A DNA stretch of 8,710 nt from CAZVED01 sp964626205 (GCA_964626205.1 CAZVED010000029.1:1-8710); one strand, 5' to 3'; counted from the first letter of the stretch, positions 1 through 5,011 are shown. Notes: generated from the sequence alone by a model not told the origin. Made by a program: numbers and translations.

Positions 1-117
1 GATATCTCCGGATCAAAGGTTGTTTGCCACCTCCCCGAAGCTTTTCGCAGGCTACTACGTCCTTCATCGGCTTTTTGTGTCGAGGCATCCTCCATACACC
101 CTTACGAGCATTCTCTT
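1..117 (-). rRNA. 23S ribosomal RNA, 5' end (partial)
   Basis: Read on the minus strand, this segment matches the conserved 5' end of bacterial 23S rRNA. It has GGAGGATGCC near 23S position 25-32, then GCCGATGAAGGACG, then CCTGCGAAAAGCTTCGG, and finally GATCCGGAGAT running off the left edge. Placing the GGATGCC element at E. coli position ~32 puts the mature 5' end at about 115-119. The rest of the gene lies outside the window. No 16S rRNA is seen upstream: the next gene on this strand is a diguanylate cyclase with its own terminator, and no 16S 3' end with the anti-Shine-Dalgarno sequence is present. Confidence 0.95.
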
Positions 118-205
118 ACCACTTCAGCACGAAAACGTCCTTCTCGACGTAGCAATCGTCGTTCAGAACCGTCTTAGTGCACGTTTCTTTCTGCTTTACA
201 TTCAC

Positions 206-225
206 CGTTCCACTTCCGTGGAACG
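206..225 (-). other. leader hairpin, 8-bp stem
   Basis: CGTTCCAC (206-213) and GTGGAACG (218-225) form a perfect 8-bp stem with a 4-nt loop. It lies about 90 nt before the 23S 5' end. No T-tract follows on either strand, so it is not a terminator. It may be a processing or antitermination structure. Confidence 0.5.
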
Positions 226-255
226 AACTTGATTGGATTCAATTGTGAACGTGCT

Positions 256-270
256 TGGAGCTCAGCTCCA
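256..270 (-). other. leader hairpin, 6-bp stem
   Basis: TGGAGC (256-261) pairs with GCTCCA (265-270) around a 3-nt loop. It sits two bases from the larger hairpin at 272-339, so the two could stack in the nascent leader. Confidence 0.4.
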
Positions 271-271
271 G

Positions 272-339
272 AAGTGGGAAACGTGTGGTAGTGTATCGGG
301 TGCAATAGCTACCTGATGCAAACCATACGTCTCCCACTT
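272..339 (-). other. long imperfect leader hairpin (68 nt)
   Basis: AAGTGGGA (272-279) pairs with TCCCACTT (332-339). ACGT 281-284 pairs with 327-330, and TGGT 286-289 pairs with ACCA 322-325. A further helix is 294-301 with 311-318, which includes wobble or mismatched pairs, closing a 9-nt loop. Wobble positions do not favour one strand clearly. It lies between the promoters and the 23S start and may be an RNase III-type processing site, but that is inference. Confidence 0.5.
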
Positions 340-394
340 ATGGATCCGAACGTGGAGATGTTTCTCGAGAGAACAGCTTCAGCGAGACTGAGAC

Positions 395-423
395 ACCTTA
401 CGGGATTCCGGAAAACGTGTCAA
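395..423 (-). promoter_or_regulatory. candidate inner 23S promoter (P2)
   Basis: On the minus strand TTGACA (418-423) is followed by a 17-nt spacer and TAAGGT (395-400), a poor -10 box. The surrounding bases resemble those of the outer promoter: both read GGCC(C)TTGACAC-GTT at the -35 side and AATCCC just before the -10. The two therefore look like duplicated tandem promoters, one decayed or weaker. Transcription would begin near 388. Confidence 0.45.
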
Positions 424-487
424 GGCCGGTTTCTCGCGCAAGACCTTCCTTTATTTGAGCAGACAAAGTGCGCACGTAACGAAGTCC

Positions 488-515
488 ATTATAGGGATTG
501 GCAGAACGGTGTCAA
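488..515 (-). promoter_or_regulatory. consensus sigma-70-type promoter of the 23S gene (P1)
   Basis: On the minus strand TTGACA (510-515) and TATAAT (488-493) are both perfect consensus boxes, separated by 16 nt. The predicted start is near 481, about 365 nt before the mature 23S. It lies just downstream of the terminator of the preceding gene, which fits an autonomous rRNA transcription unit. Confidence 0.8.
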
Positions 516-547
516 GGGCCGGAAATACCGCTGCATTAAGCCGTAAT

Positions 548-581
548 AAAAAACCGCCCCAGAACCGAAGTTCCGGGGCGG
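548..581 (-). terminator. intrinsic terminator of the diguanylate cyclase gene
   Basis: On the minus strand a 12-bp stem (570-581 with 554-565) closes a UUCG tetraloop and is followed by six Ts (548-553). One pair is a G-U wobble on the minus strand but an A-C mismatch on the plus strand, and the UUCG loop also exists only on the minus strand. The structure is thus strand-specific. It lies 8 nt after the GGDEF stop codon. Confidence 0.93.
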
Positions 582-588
582 ACGTAGA

Positions 589-1785
589 TCAGGCGACGAA
601 GGCGTGCACCTGGTTTCGGCCGCGGCATTTTGCCTCCAGCATCGCGAGGTTTGCCTGCTCGATGAACGTTTCTACCGAACCGCACCCATCGTAATGGGTC
701 GCGATACCGATTGAAGCCGTCACCGAGAGCTCGCCGTGCGTAGCGGTCGGCACTTTCGTCTGCGCGATGGCCTTACGCAGACGCTCCGCGAAGACCGCGG
801 CACCCATGCGATCGACCGACGGCAGGATGATGACGAATTCCTCGCCACCGTACCGTGCGACCGTGTCGATGACGCGAACCTCACGACGAAGCGTCTCCGC
901 TACCGTCTTGAGTACCTCGTCACCGATCTGGTGTCCGAACTTCTTGTTGAACTCACCGAAGTGGTCAACGTCCAGGAACACCACGCTCGCGCTTCCGGAC
1001 TCGTAGTGCCCGCGCTGGATGAGCCCGTGCACCTCACAGATCTTCACGTCGAAGTATCGACGATTGTAGAGACCGGTGAGCGGGTCGACCTGGGTCAGCT
1101 TCTCAACCTCGGAATTGTCTTTGATCGTGGCGATGAGGCCCGTGGCCTTGCCGCCAAGATCGCGGATGTAGTCGAGGCTGAACAGCGTGTGTGTGATGCG
1201 ACCGCGACTGCCCTTGAAGACGATGCGGTGATTGCGCACTGTACCGTTCTCTTTCAAACGGTCCAACAAGCCGATATCCGGAGATGACCCGGTGTCGCCC
1301 CGGTACAGAAACTCGCCGACGAGTCGGAAGAGGTTGTCTCCCAACGCGTTGCTCGTTTCCGGATCGTAGCCGTACTCGCTCTCCTCGAGCTGGAAGATGG
1401 CTTCGGCTCCAGGGTTGAACATCGTCACGCGGCCCATGAGGTCGCATGCGATGATACCGTCGCTCGTCGACCGCAGGGCCGACATGAGCGTCGCAATGAG
1501 CCGGTTCTGGCGATGGATGACCTCCGCTAGTTCCTTGTTCACGCTTTCGGTCGACTCGACATCGGTGCGCATGGCCTCGATGACGCTCGCCTCGATCGGT
1601 TCCCCGACGGAGATTCGCTCAACCGCTGCCTTGAAGCGCAATGTTTCCTTCCGCTGACGCTTGAGGGCATCGACGGGGAGCTCCGGCTGGCTGAGCCGAA
1701 CCGGAGGTGAAGAGGGTGGACGTTCGGATCCACCCTGTGTGCCGTCAATGGGAACGGCGGGGACAGACTGGACCTTACCATCCAT
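589..1785 (-). CDS. PAS-GGDEF diguanylate cyclase
   Basis: The predicted 398-residue protein should make cyclic di-GMP from two GTP. Counting from the ATG at 1785, residues 1-45 are a proline-rich, probably disordered start and ~50-100 are helical. Residues ~100-230 form a PAS-like sensor domain (DGIIACDLMGRVTMFNPGAE), and ~230-398 are a full GGDEF domain. The domain opens with DPLTGLYNRRYF, has the metal-binding Asp in FLDVDHF, and carries an intact GGEEF active site at ~313-317. An RVID inhibitory I-site lies exactly five residues before GGEEF, so product feedback is expected. GRNQV closes the domain. No signal peptide or membrane segment is visible, so it is a soluble cytoplasmic sensor with unknown ligand. 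A TTG six bases upstream would abut the Shine-Dalgarno site, so the ATG is preferred. The gene has its own promoter and terminator and appears monocistronic. Confidence 0.95.
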   Translation of the reverse strand: MDGKVQSVPAVPIDGTQGGSERPPSSPPVRLSQPELPVDALKRQRKETLRFKAAVERISVGEPIEASVIEAMRTDVESTESVNKELAEVIHRQNRLIATLMSALRSTSDGIIACDLMGRVTMFNPGAEAIFQLEESEYGYDPETSNALGDNLFRLVGEFLYRGDTGSSPDIGLLDRLKENGTVRNHRIVFKGSRGRITHTLFSLDYIRDLGGKATGLIATIKDNSEVEKLTQVDPLTGLYNRRYFDVKICEVHGLIQRGHYESGSASVVFLDVDHFGEFNKKFGHQIGDEVLKTVAETLRREVRVIDTVARYGGEEFVIILPSVDRMGAAVFAERLRKAIAQTKVPTATHGELSVTASIGIATHYDGCGSVETFIEQANLAMLEAKCRGRNQVHAFVA

Positions 1786-1791
1786 GAGCAA

Positions 1792-1798
1792 CCTCCTT
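1792..1798 (-). promoter_or_regulatory. ribosome binding site deciding the GGDEF start
   Basis: AAGGAGG on the minus strand is 6 nt from the ATG at 1785. The alternative TTG at 1791 touches the site directly and would be sterically poor. Confidence 0.85.
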
Positions 1799-1809
1799 GT
1801 TAATGTTCA

Positions 1810-1847
1810 TTACCTAGAGACCGCTTAAAAAGACGGTTTACAGGTAA
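1810..1847 (-). promoter_or_regulatory. stem-loop at the 5' end of the GGDEF transcript
   Basis: On the minus strand TTACCT (1842-1847) pairs with AGGTAA (1810-1815), and inside it ACCG (1834-1837) can pair with CGGT (1820-1823). The outer arm begins at the predicted transcription start and the structure ends 11 nt before the Shine-Dalgarno site. It could stabilise the mRNA, act as a small regulatory element, or serve as a DNA operator. It does not match the known c-di-GMP riboswitch motifs I can recall. Confidence 0.45.
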
Positions 1848-1853
1848 CGCGGT

Positions 1854-1882
1854 AGAATAGCAGAAAAGGACACCGTTGTCAA
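1854..1882 (-). promoter_or_regulatory. sigma-70-type promoter of the GGDEF gene
   Basis: On the minus strand TTGACA (1877-1882), a 17-nt spacer and TATTCT (1854-1859). The predicted start is near 1847, giving a 5' UTR of about 60 nt. The -10 bases overlap a plus-strand TAGAAT (1853-1858) that could serve rlmH in the opposite direction. Confidence 0.8.
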
Positions 1883-1910
1883 TATGAAGCAGGATTGGAG
1901 AATTCAAAAA

Positions 1911-1928
1911 ATGGCTCAACTATGCTGA
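1911..1928 (+). CDS. possible 5-codon leader peptide MAQLC overlapping the rlmH start
   Basis: ATG at 1911 is preceded by GGAG (1897-1900) at a 10-nt spacing and encodes MAQLC before a TGA at 1926-1928. The rlmH ATG (1922) lies inside its last codons in another frame. No usable Shine-Dalgarno site lies at normal spacing from the rlmH ATG itself. Termination of this short frame could reload ribosomes onto rlmH. This is only a sequence-level suggestion; so short a frame can occur by chance. Confidence 0.25.
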   Translation: MAQLC

Positions 1929-2392
1929 AAATAACCGTTTTAGTCGTCGGGAAGCTCAAAGAATCCTATTGGAAAGAGGCGGAAAGCGAGTTTTTGAAGC
2001 GCCTTTCGCCTTATGCAAAAGTCACCATCACCGAACTGGAAGGCGCTCCAATGACCTCCACGGCGGATGCGGCGAAATCCATGCGTATGGAGGCGGAGCG
2101 GATTCTGAACCGTATTCCGGAGTCTTCATATATAGTAGCGCTGGAGCGAACCGGAAAACACCTCTCCTCTGAAGCCTTTGCTAAGGTCCTTGCAGATGCT
2201 GGAGAAGGCGGGGGACACGTCACGCTCATCATCGGCGGTGCAGCAGGACTCGATGGTTCGGTTCTCGAGCGTGCGGCACTCAAGCTCTCGATCTCGGATA
2301 TGACGTTCACCCACGAAATGGCGCGCGTCTTTCTGATGGAGCAACTCTACCGAGCATCGACGATACTCGCAGGAAAGAAGTATCATTATTGA
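1922..2392 (+). CDS. rlmH: 23S rRNA (pseudouridine-1915-N3) methyltransferase
   Basis: The 156-residue product matches RlmH, a SPOUT-fold enzyme that uses S-adenosylmethionine to methylate N3 of pseudouridine 1915 in helix 69 of 23S rRNA. The family length is about 155. The N-terminus MLKITVLVVGKLKESYW is typical. The cofactor knot is visible as LIIGGAAGLDGSVLERA near residues 108-124, followed by SISDMTFTHEMARVFLMEQL and the characteristic C-terminal YRASTILAGKKYHY. RlmH is a homodimer acting on assembled 70S ribosomes. The start at ATG 1922 fits the family. A longer reading from a TTG at 1895 would add nine residues with no family support. The region is visibly more AT-rich than the genes to the right. 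The gene diverges from the GGDEF gene, sharing a short promoter region. Confidence 0.95.
   Translation: MLKITVLVVGKLKESYWKEAESEFLKRLSPYAKVTITELEGAPMTSTADAAKSMRMEAERILNRIPESSYIVALERTGKHLSSEAFAKVLADAGEGGGHVTLIIGGAAGLDGSVLERAALKLSISDMTFTHEMARVFLMEQLYRASTILAGKKYHY
2357..2386 (+). promoter_or_regulatory. weak candidate promoter for the hairpin / tRNA-Leu unit
   Basis: TCGACG (2357-2362), an 18-nt spacer and TATCAT (2381-2386, five of six consensus bases) lie in the rlmH 3' end. Transcription would start near 2393, some 15 nt before the long inverted repeat. The -35 is mediocre. Read-through from rlmH is an equal alternative, since no terminator separates them. Confidence 0.3.
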
Positions 2393-2407
2393 GAGTCGGA
2401 ATATAAG

Positions 2408-2531
2408 GGGCTTGTTGGGCGGGATGGGATTTGGAGCGCTGGTTACGTCCGCAGCCGTGAGGCCTACTCTCTGTAGGCCGGAACGGGGCGGACGGAATCA
2501 GCGCCCAAAGCCCGCCCGATCCAACAAGCCC
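2408..2531 (+). ncRNA. long rod-like inverted repeat, possible structured RNA
   Basis: Nearly the whole 124 nt folds on itself. 2408-2418 pairs perfectly with 2521-2531 (11 bp), and GCGGG 2419-2423 pairs with 2511-2515, leaving a 5-nt bulge. 2430-2434 pairs with 2505-2509. 2436-2444 pairs with 2496-2504 including one G-U, and 2446-2452 pairs with 2488-2494. 2455-2458 pairs with 2483-2486. The tip is a 7-bp helix (2461-2467 with 2473-2479) with loop TCTCT. A GA/GGA internal loop below the tip could form tandem G-A pairs. No T-tract follows, so it is not an intrinsic terminator. It ends 5 nt before tRNA-Leu. No open frame, SRP RNA core or 6S-type bubble is evident. It may be a structured RNA, a tRNA precursor leader or a dispersed palindromic repeat. 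Confidence 0.5.
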
Positions 2532-2536
2532 ACCAT

Positions 2537-2623
2537 GCGGGCGTGGCGAAATTGGCAGACGCACCAGCCTTAGGAGCTGGCAGGAGAAATCCTATAGAGG
2601 TTCAAGTCCTCTCGCCCGCACCA
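2537..2623 (+). tRNA. tRNA-Leu (anticodon UAG)
   Basis: The acceptor stem is GCGGGCG (2537-2543) with CGCCCGC (2613-2619). The anticodon stem CCAGC/GCTGG (2564-2568, 2576-2580) encloses loop CTTAGGA with anticodon TAG at 2571-2573, reading CUN leucine codons. A long class II variable arm follows, as expected for Leu. The T arm is AGAGG/CCTCT with loop TTCAAGT, and the discriminator is A with CCA encoded at 2621-2623. An open frame crossing this gene (MAKLADAPALGAG...) is an artefact of reading the tRNA as protein. Confidence 0.97.
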
Positions 2624-2629
2624 CCATCC

Positions 2630-3187
2630 ATGAAAAAGATCGATCACATCATCATCCTGCACGGCATCGGCGCGAACCCTTTTATTATGTGGTTCCCCTG
2701 GTTACGGCTGAAACTAGAACTCCTCGGCATTCGCGTCGAAGCACCGATACTCCCCCACTCTTTCAAACCCGACCTCACGGAATGGAAACGGGCGGCCAAA
2801 AAAGTACTGCAACGCGCAGGACCATCCACGATGATCATCGGGCATAGTCTCGGCGGTACGCTCGCCATGCATCTGCTCGACGAAGCCGCCGTGCGGCGAG
2901 TCGGCTGTGTCACGCTCGTCTCCACGCCGATTGCGCGGACGCTCAACGTCGCACGCTTCCTTCCATTCTTCGAGACGCCGCTCAATTGGTCCGGCATCCG
3001 AAAACGCGCGGATCGATTCCTCATCCTCCACGCAAAGAACGACCCTGTCGTGCCGTGCGACCACGCAGTTCGTTACGGCGAACTCCTCGGCGTCACGCCT
3101 ATGCTCATCGAGAAAGGACGACACTTCGACGGCATCAGAAATCTCGCGCTGTTCGACCTCATCTCCCCATTGCTGAAAAAACCCTGA
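2630..3187 (+). CDS. alpha/beta hydrolase, RBBP9/YdeN-like serine hydrolase
   Basis: A 185-residue cytoplasmic protein with a complete catalytic triad. The oxyanion-hole segment is IIILHGIGANP (residues 7-17). The nucleophile elbow GHSLGG places Ser at 73. Asp138 lies in HAKNDPVVP and His165 in GRHFDG. The WFPWLRLKLE stretch (21-30) and EAPILPHSFKPDLTEW (37-52) resemble the YdeN/RBBP9 family, whose bacterial members have about this length and mostly unknown substrates; esterase-type hydrolysis is the safe prediction. The start is ATG 2630, only 6 nt after the tRNA-Leu CCA and without a Shine-Dalgarno site. A longer reading from 2543 merely translates the tRNA. It is probably cotranscribed with tRNA-Leu and ends at the terminator at 3196-3226. 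Triad and length are seen; substrate is unknown. Confidence 0.92.
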   Translation: MKKIDHIIILHGIGANPFIMWFPWLRLKLELLGIRVEAPILPHSFKPDLTEWKRAAKKVLQRAGPSTMIIGHSLGGTLAMHLLDEAAVRRVGCVTLVSTPIARTLNVARFLPFFETPLNWSGIRKRADRFLILHAKNDPVVPCDHAVRYGELLGVTPMLIEKGRHFDGIRNLALFDLISPLLKKP

Positions 3188-3195
3188 ACCATGCG

Positions 3196-3226
3196 AAATG
3201 ACGCCGTCCAAAAAGGCGTCATTTTT
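3196..3226 (+). terminator. intrinsic terminator after the hydrolase
   Basis: AAATGACGCC (3196-3205) pairs with GGCGTCATTT (3215-3224) around a 9-nt loop, and the stem runs into ATTTTTGTGTTT. It starts 9 nt after the hydrolase stop codon. The T-rich tail merges with the TTGACA of the next gene's candidate promoter. Confidence 0.88.
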
Positions 3227-3230
3227 GTGT

Positions 3231-3259
3231 TTGACAGCACCACATCCCTCCGCTAAGTC
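3231..3259 (+). promoter_or_regulatory. candidate promoter of the lamin-tail gene
   Basis: A perfect TTGACA (3231-3236) follows the terminator directly. At 17-nt spacing the -10 would be TAAGTC (3254-3259), a poor match. The position, between a terminator and a secreted-protein start 32 nt downstream, supports it more than the -10 does. Confidence 0.45.
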
Positions 3260-3290
3260 AGGCGTGCTTATTCACCTGACCACCATCTTC

Positions 3291-4730
3291 ATGCGGATAC
3301 GCGCACGCTTCCTTATTCCCCTTGCGGCACTCCTGCTCTTTTCCGCGACAACGGCTTTCTTTGTACCTGCATCGCGCGCGCAAACAGCCGACCCTTGTCC
3401 GGCCCCAGATCCCACGCCAGCGCCAACACCACCGCCAGAACCGGCAGCCCCGACGCCGACGTTCTTTGGCGACCTGCATATCAATGAACTCCTCGTGAAT
3501 CCCATTGGCGTAGACACCGAAGGAGAGTTCATCGAGCTCTGGAACCCGAACGATGTTGCAGCAGAACTCACTGGCTGGATGCTCGTCGATGGAAAGGCGA
3601 AGACTTTCGCGCTCGGCGGCATCACGATTCCTGCTGACGGCTACATCGCGCTGCCGTACGCGCAGACACGCCTGACACTCACGAACACCGGCGGCACCAT
3701 GACGCTCGTGGATTCCGCTGGCACGACACGATCTTCCGTAACCTACGGCGGCACAGGAAAAGAGGGGCAGTCGTATGCGCGCATGGCGAACGACACCTGG
3801 TCCTGGGTCGATGTGCCGACACCAGGAAGTACGAACGAAGCGCTCGAAGAGGAGCCTGAGGAAGAGGTACTGACGGCTGAGAATGATGCGGTAACTGATT
3901 CACCCACGGAGTCGGAAATACATGCTGATGATGAGCCTTGTGACTGCGCGGATGAGCCCGCAGAAGCCTCCGAAGAAGACGTCGCCGGAGGCGCTGATGA
4001 CGAGGTCGTACATATGAGCGAGCTCGCCATGCTCGCCGACGGTACGGACGTGGTGTTACGCGGTGTCGTCTCGCTCGCTCCGGACCGCGTCGGTAAGACG
4101 ATCTTCGCGATACAGGAACGCGACGGTTCCGCAGGCACGTACATCCGTATGTACGGAACTGATCGTCCGTTTCTGCGCATCGGCGACGGCATCACTGTAC
4201 GCGGAAAAGTCTCGCGCGTAAGCGGACACGTCCGTATCACGACCGGAAAAGACGGTGTGCAGCCCGACGGAACGGCTCCAGGCGCACAAGCGCTTCGCAT
4301 CGCGTTCGGCGACCTGGATGCGACATGGGACGGTGTCACCGTGCATATGGAAGGTATCTCCGAAAAAACAGGAAAAGGGTGGCTCGCGATCGGTGATGGT
4401 AACGGACTCGAGCTTCGTGCAGAGTTCACGGAAGCACGAACGTTCGGCGATATCCCGAAAGCATCTGCGATCACCGTCGCCGGCGTCCTCCGTTATGCTG
4501 ACGGTGTCCCGACGCTCTTAGCGGACGACGCGACGTTCCGCGTTCTTACGGACGATACCTCGACAGTAACGGCAGAGGGAACCGCGACTACAACGGAATC
4601 GACCATCATCGACACAGAACCTGTTGCGGCGGCGTCGCCAGCCGTAGGCGGTGCGCTCGCACTTGCTCCCGTTATCGCGAGCGCCGGGGTGCTCGGATGG
4701 AAGAAGTGGCGCGGCATTCCGCTCAGCTAA
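3291..4730 (+). CDS. secreted lamin-tail / OB-fold protein with C-terminal membrane anchor
   Basis: A 479-residue surface protein. Residues 1-31 form a signal peptide (basic start, hydrophobic core, cleavage after SRA-Q likely). Residues 34-58 are a proline/alanine linker. Residues ~59-185 are a lamin-tail domain (GDLHINELLVNPIG, EFIELWNPND, LTGWMLVDG). Residues 185-240 are a strongly acidic linker. Residues ~245-315 look like an OB fold (VVLRGVVS, IFAIQERD, RIGDGITVRGKV) and ~340-415 like a second one. Residues 420-445 are Thr/Ser-rich. About 447-470 is a hydrophobic anchor followed by KKWRG. No sortase motif is seen. In this group, lamin-tail and OB modules are common in exported, often nucleic-acid or surface associated proteins, but no nuclease residues are visible. 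The ATG at 3291 is chosen because it begins the signal peptide; a longer reading starts inside the upstream terminator. No Shine-Dalgarno site precedes it. Confidence 0.85.
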   Translation: MRIRARFLIPLAALLLFSATTAFFVPASRAQTADPCPAPDPTPAPTPPPEPAAPTPTFFGDLHINELLVNPIGVDTEGEFIELWNPNDVAAELTGWMLVDGKAKTFALGGITIPADGYIALPYAQTRLTLTNTGGTMTLVDSAGTTRSSVTYGGTGKEGQSYARMANDTWSWVDVPTPGSTNEALEEEPEEEVLTAENDAVTDSPTESEIHADDEPCDCADEPAEASEEDVAGGADDEVVHMSELAMLADGTDVVLRGVVSLAPDRVGKTIFAIQERDGSAGTYIRMYGTDRPFLRIGDGITVRGKVSRVSGHVRITTGKDGVQPDGTAPGAQALRIAFGDLDATWDGVTVHMEGISEKTGKGWLAIGDGNGLELRAEFTEARTFGDIPKASAITVAGVLRYADGVPTLLADDATFRVLTDDTSTVTAEGTATTTESTIIDTEPVAAASPAVGGALALAPVIASAGVLGWKKWRGIPLS

Positions 4731-4733
4731 GGG

Positions 4734-4780
4734 AAAAAAGGCATGGTCGGAGGCATGTTGACAGCCTCCGACCATCTGCC
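4734..4780 (-). terminator. minus-strand terminator hairpin overlapping the tRNA-Gly promoter
   Basis: A 12-bp perfect stem (4743-4754 with 4764-4775) has loop ATGTTGACA. GGC (4740-4742) can also pair with GCC (4778-4780) past a 2-nt bulge. On the minus strand the stem is followed by six Ts (4734-4739), so it can stop leftward transcription. On the plus strand no T-tract follows, so it would not end the lamin-tail mRNA efficiently. The -35 box of tRNA-Gly lies in the loop. Confidence 0.6.
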
Positions 4781-4786
4781 TATACT
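4758..4786 (+). promoter_or_regulatory. sigma-70-type promoter of tRNA-Gly
   Basis: TTGACA (4758-4763), a 17-nt spacer and TATACT (4781-4786). The predicted start is near 4793, about 23 nt before the tRNA. The -35 box lies in the loop and the spacer largely in the 3' arm of an inverted repeat. Confidence 0.82.
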
Positions 4787-4815
4787 GTTGTGGTACTGAA
4801 ATGATTCGCTGGCTC

Positions 4816-4890
4816 GCGGGTATCGTATAGTGGCTATTATGCCACCTTGCCATGGTGGAGATGGGGGTTCGACTCCCCCTACCCGCTCCA
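4816..4890 (+). tRNA. tRNA-Gly (anticodon GCC)
   Basis: The acceptor stem is GCGGGTA (4816-4822) with TACCCGC (4880-4886). The anticodon stem CCACC/GGTGG (4842-4846, 4854-4858) encloses TTGCCAT with anticodon GCC at 4849-4851, reading GGC and GGU. The T arm is GGGGG/CCCCC with loop TTCGACT. The discriminator is U, as usual for bacterial tRNA-Gly, and CCA is encoded at 4888-4890. It is a single-gene unit with its own promoter and terminator. Confidence 0.97.
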
Positions 4891-4898
4891 ACAAAACA

Positions 4899-4922
4899 TC
4901 CCCTCGCAAGAGGGGGTTTTTT
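4899..4922 (+). terminator. intrinsic terminator of tRNA-Gly
   Basis: CCCCTC (4900-4905) and GAGGGG (4910-4915) close a GCAA tetraloop, extended by T4899-G4916 and followed by six Ts (4917-4922). It begins 9 nt after the tRNA CCA. It may also end read-through transcripts of the lamin-tail gene. Confidence 0.92.
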
Positions 4923-4976
4923 GTTGCGTCGAAGCGGAGGCGTTCCCGTGGTGGCAGAGTTACTTACTCACTCAAT

Positions 4977-5011
4977 AAAAAAGACGGCACCCATAAGGGG
5001 GGGGTGCCGTC
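4977..5011 (-). terminator. intrinsic terminator of the AAA ATPase operon
   Basis: On the minus strand GACGGCACCC (5002-5011) pairs with GGGTGCCGTC (4983-4992), followed by six Ts (4977-4982). It begins 10 nt after the ATPase stop codon. Confidence 0.92.

Larger units (their letters stand above)
118..487 (-). other. 23S rRNA leader / promoter region, no protein gene
   Basis: This stretch holds no credible protein gene; its short open frames have no ribosome binding site and look like chance. From the upstream side it contains the inner promoter (395-423) and local hairpins at 272-339, 256-270 and 206-225, followed by the mature 23S start. It is best read as the transcribed leader of an independently transcribed 23S gene. 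I saw no tRNA in it and no clear boxA antitermination site. Confidence 0.7.

Noticed and set aside
240..550. A 16S rRNA 3' end or linker tRNAs upstream of the 23S gene
   Set aside because: No anti-Shine-Dalgarno end (GGATCACCTCCTTT) and no cloverleaf was found on the minus strand here.
2408..2531. SRP RNA, 6S RNA or an intrinsic terminator as identity of the long hairpin
   Set aside because: It lacks the SRP domain IV core (GGAAGG...AGCAG type), has no large central bubble as in 6S, and no T-tract follows.
2543..2629. N-terminal extension of the hydrolase (MAKLADAPALGAG...)
   Set aside because: It is the tRNA-Leu gene read as protein, a common annotation artefact; the hydrolase fold starts at ATG 2630.
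3198..3290. Longer N-terminus for the lamin-tail protein from ATG 3198
   Set aside because: It would start inside the terminator stem and bury the signal peptide 31 residues deep.
4816..4890. UGA-decoding tRNA-Gly of the alternative CPR genetic code
   Set aside because: The anticodon is GCC, and several genes here end at TGA.
4727..4909. 60-residue minus-strand frame (RVGGVEPPSPPWQG)
   Set aside because: This is the antisense translation of tRNA-Gly, another familiar artefact.
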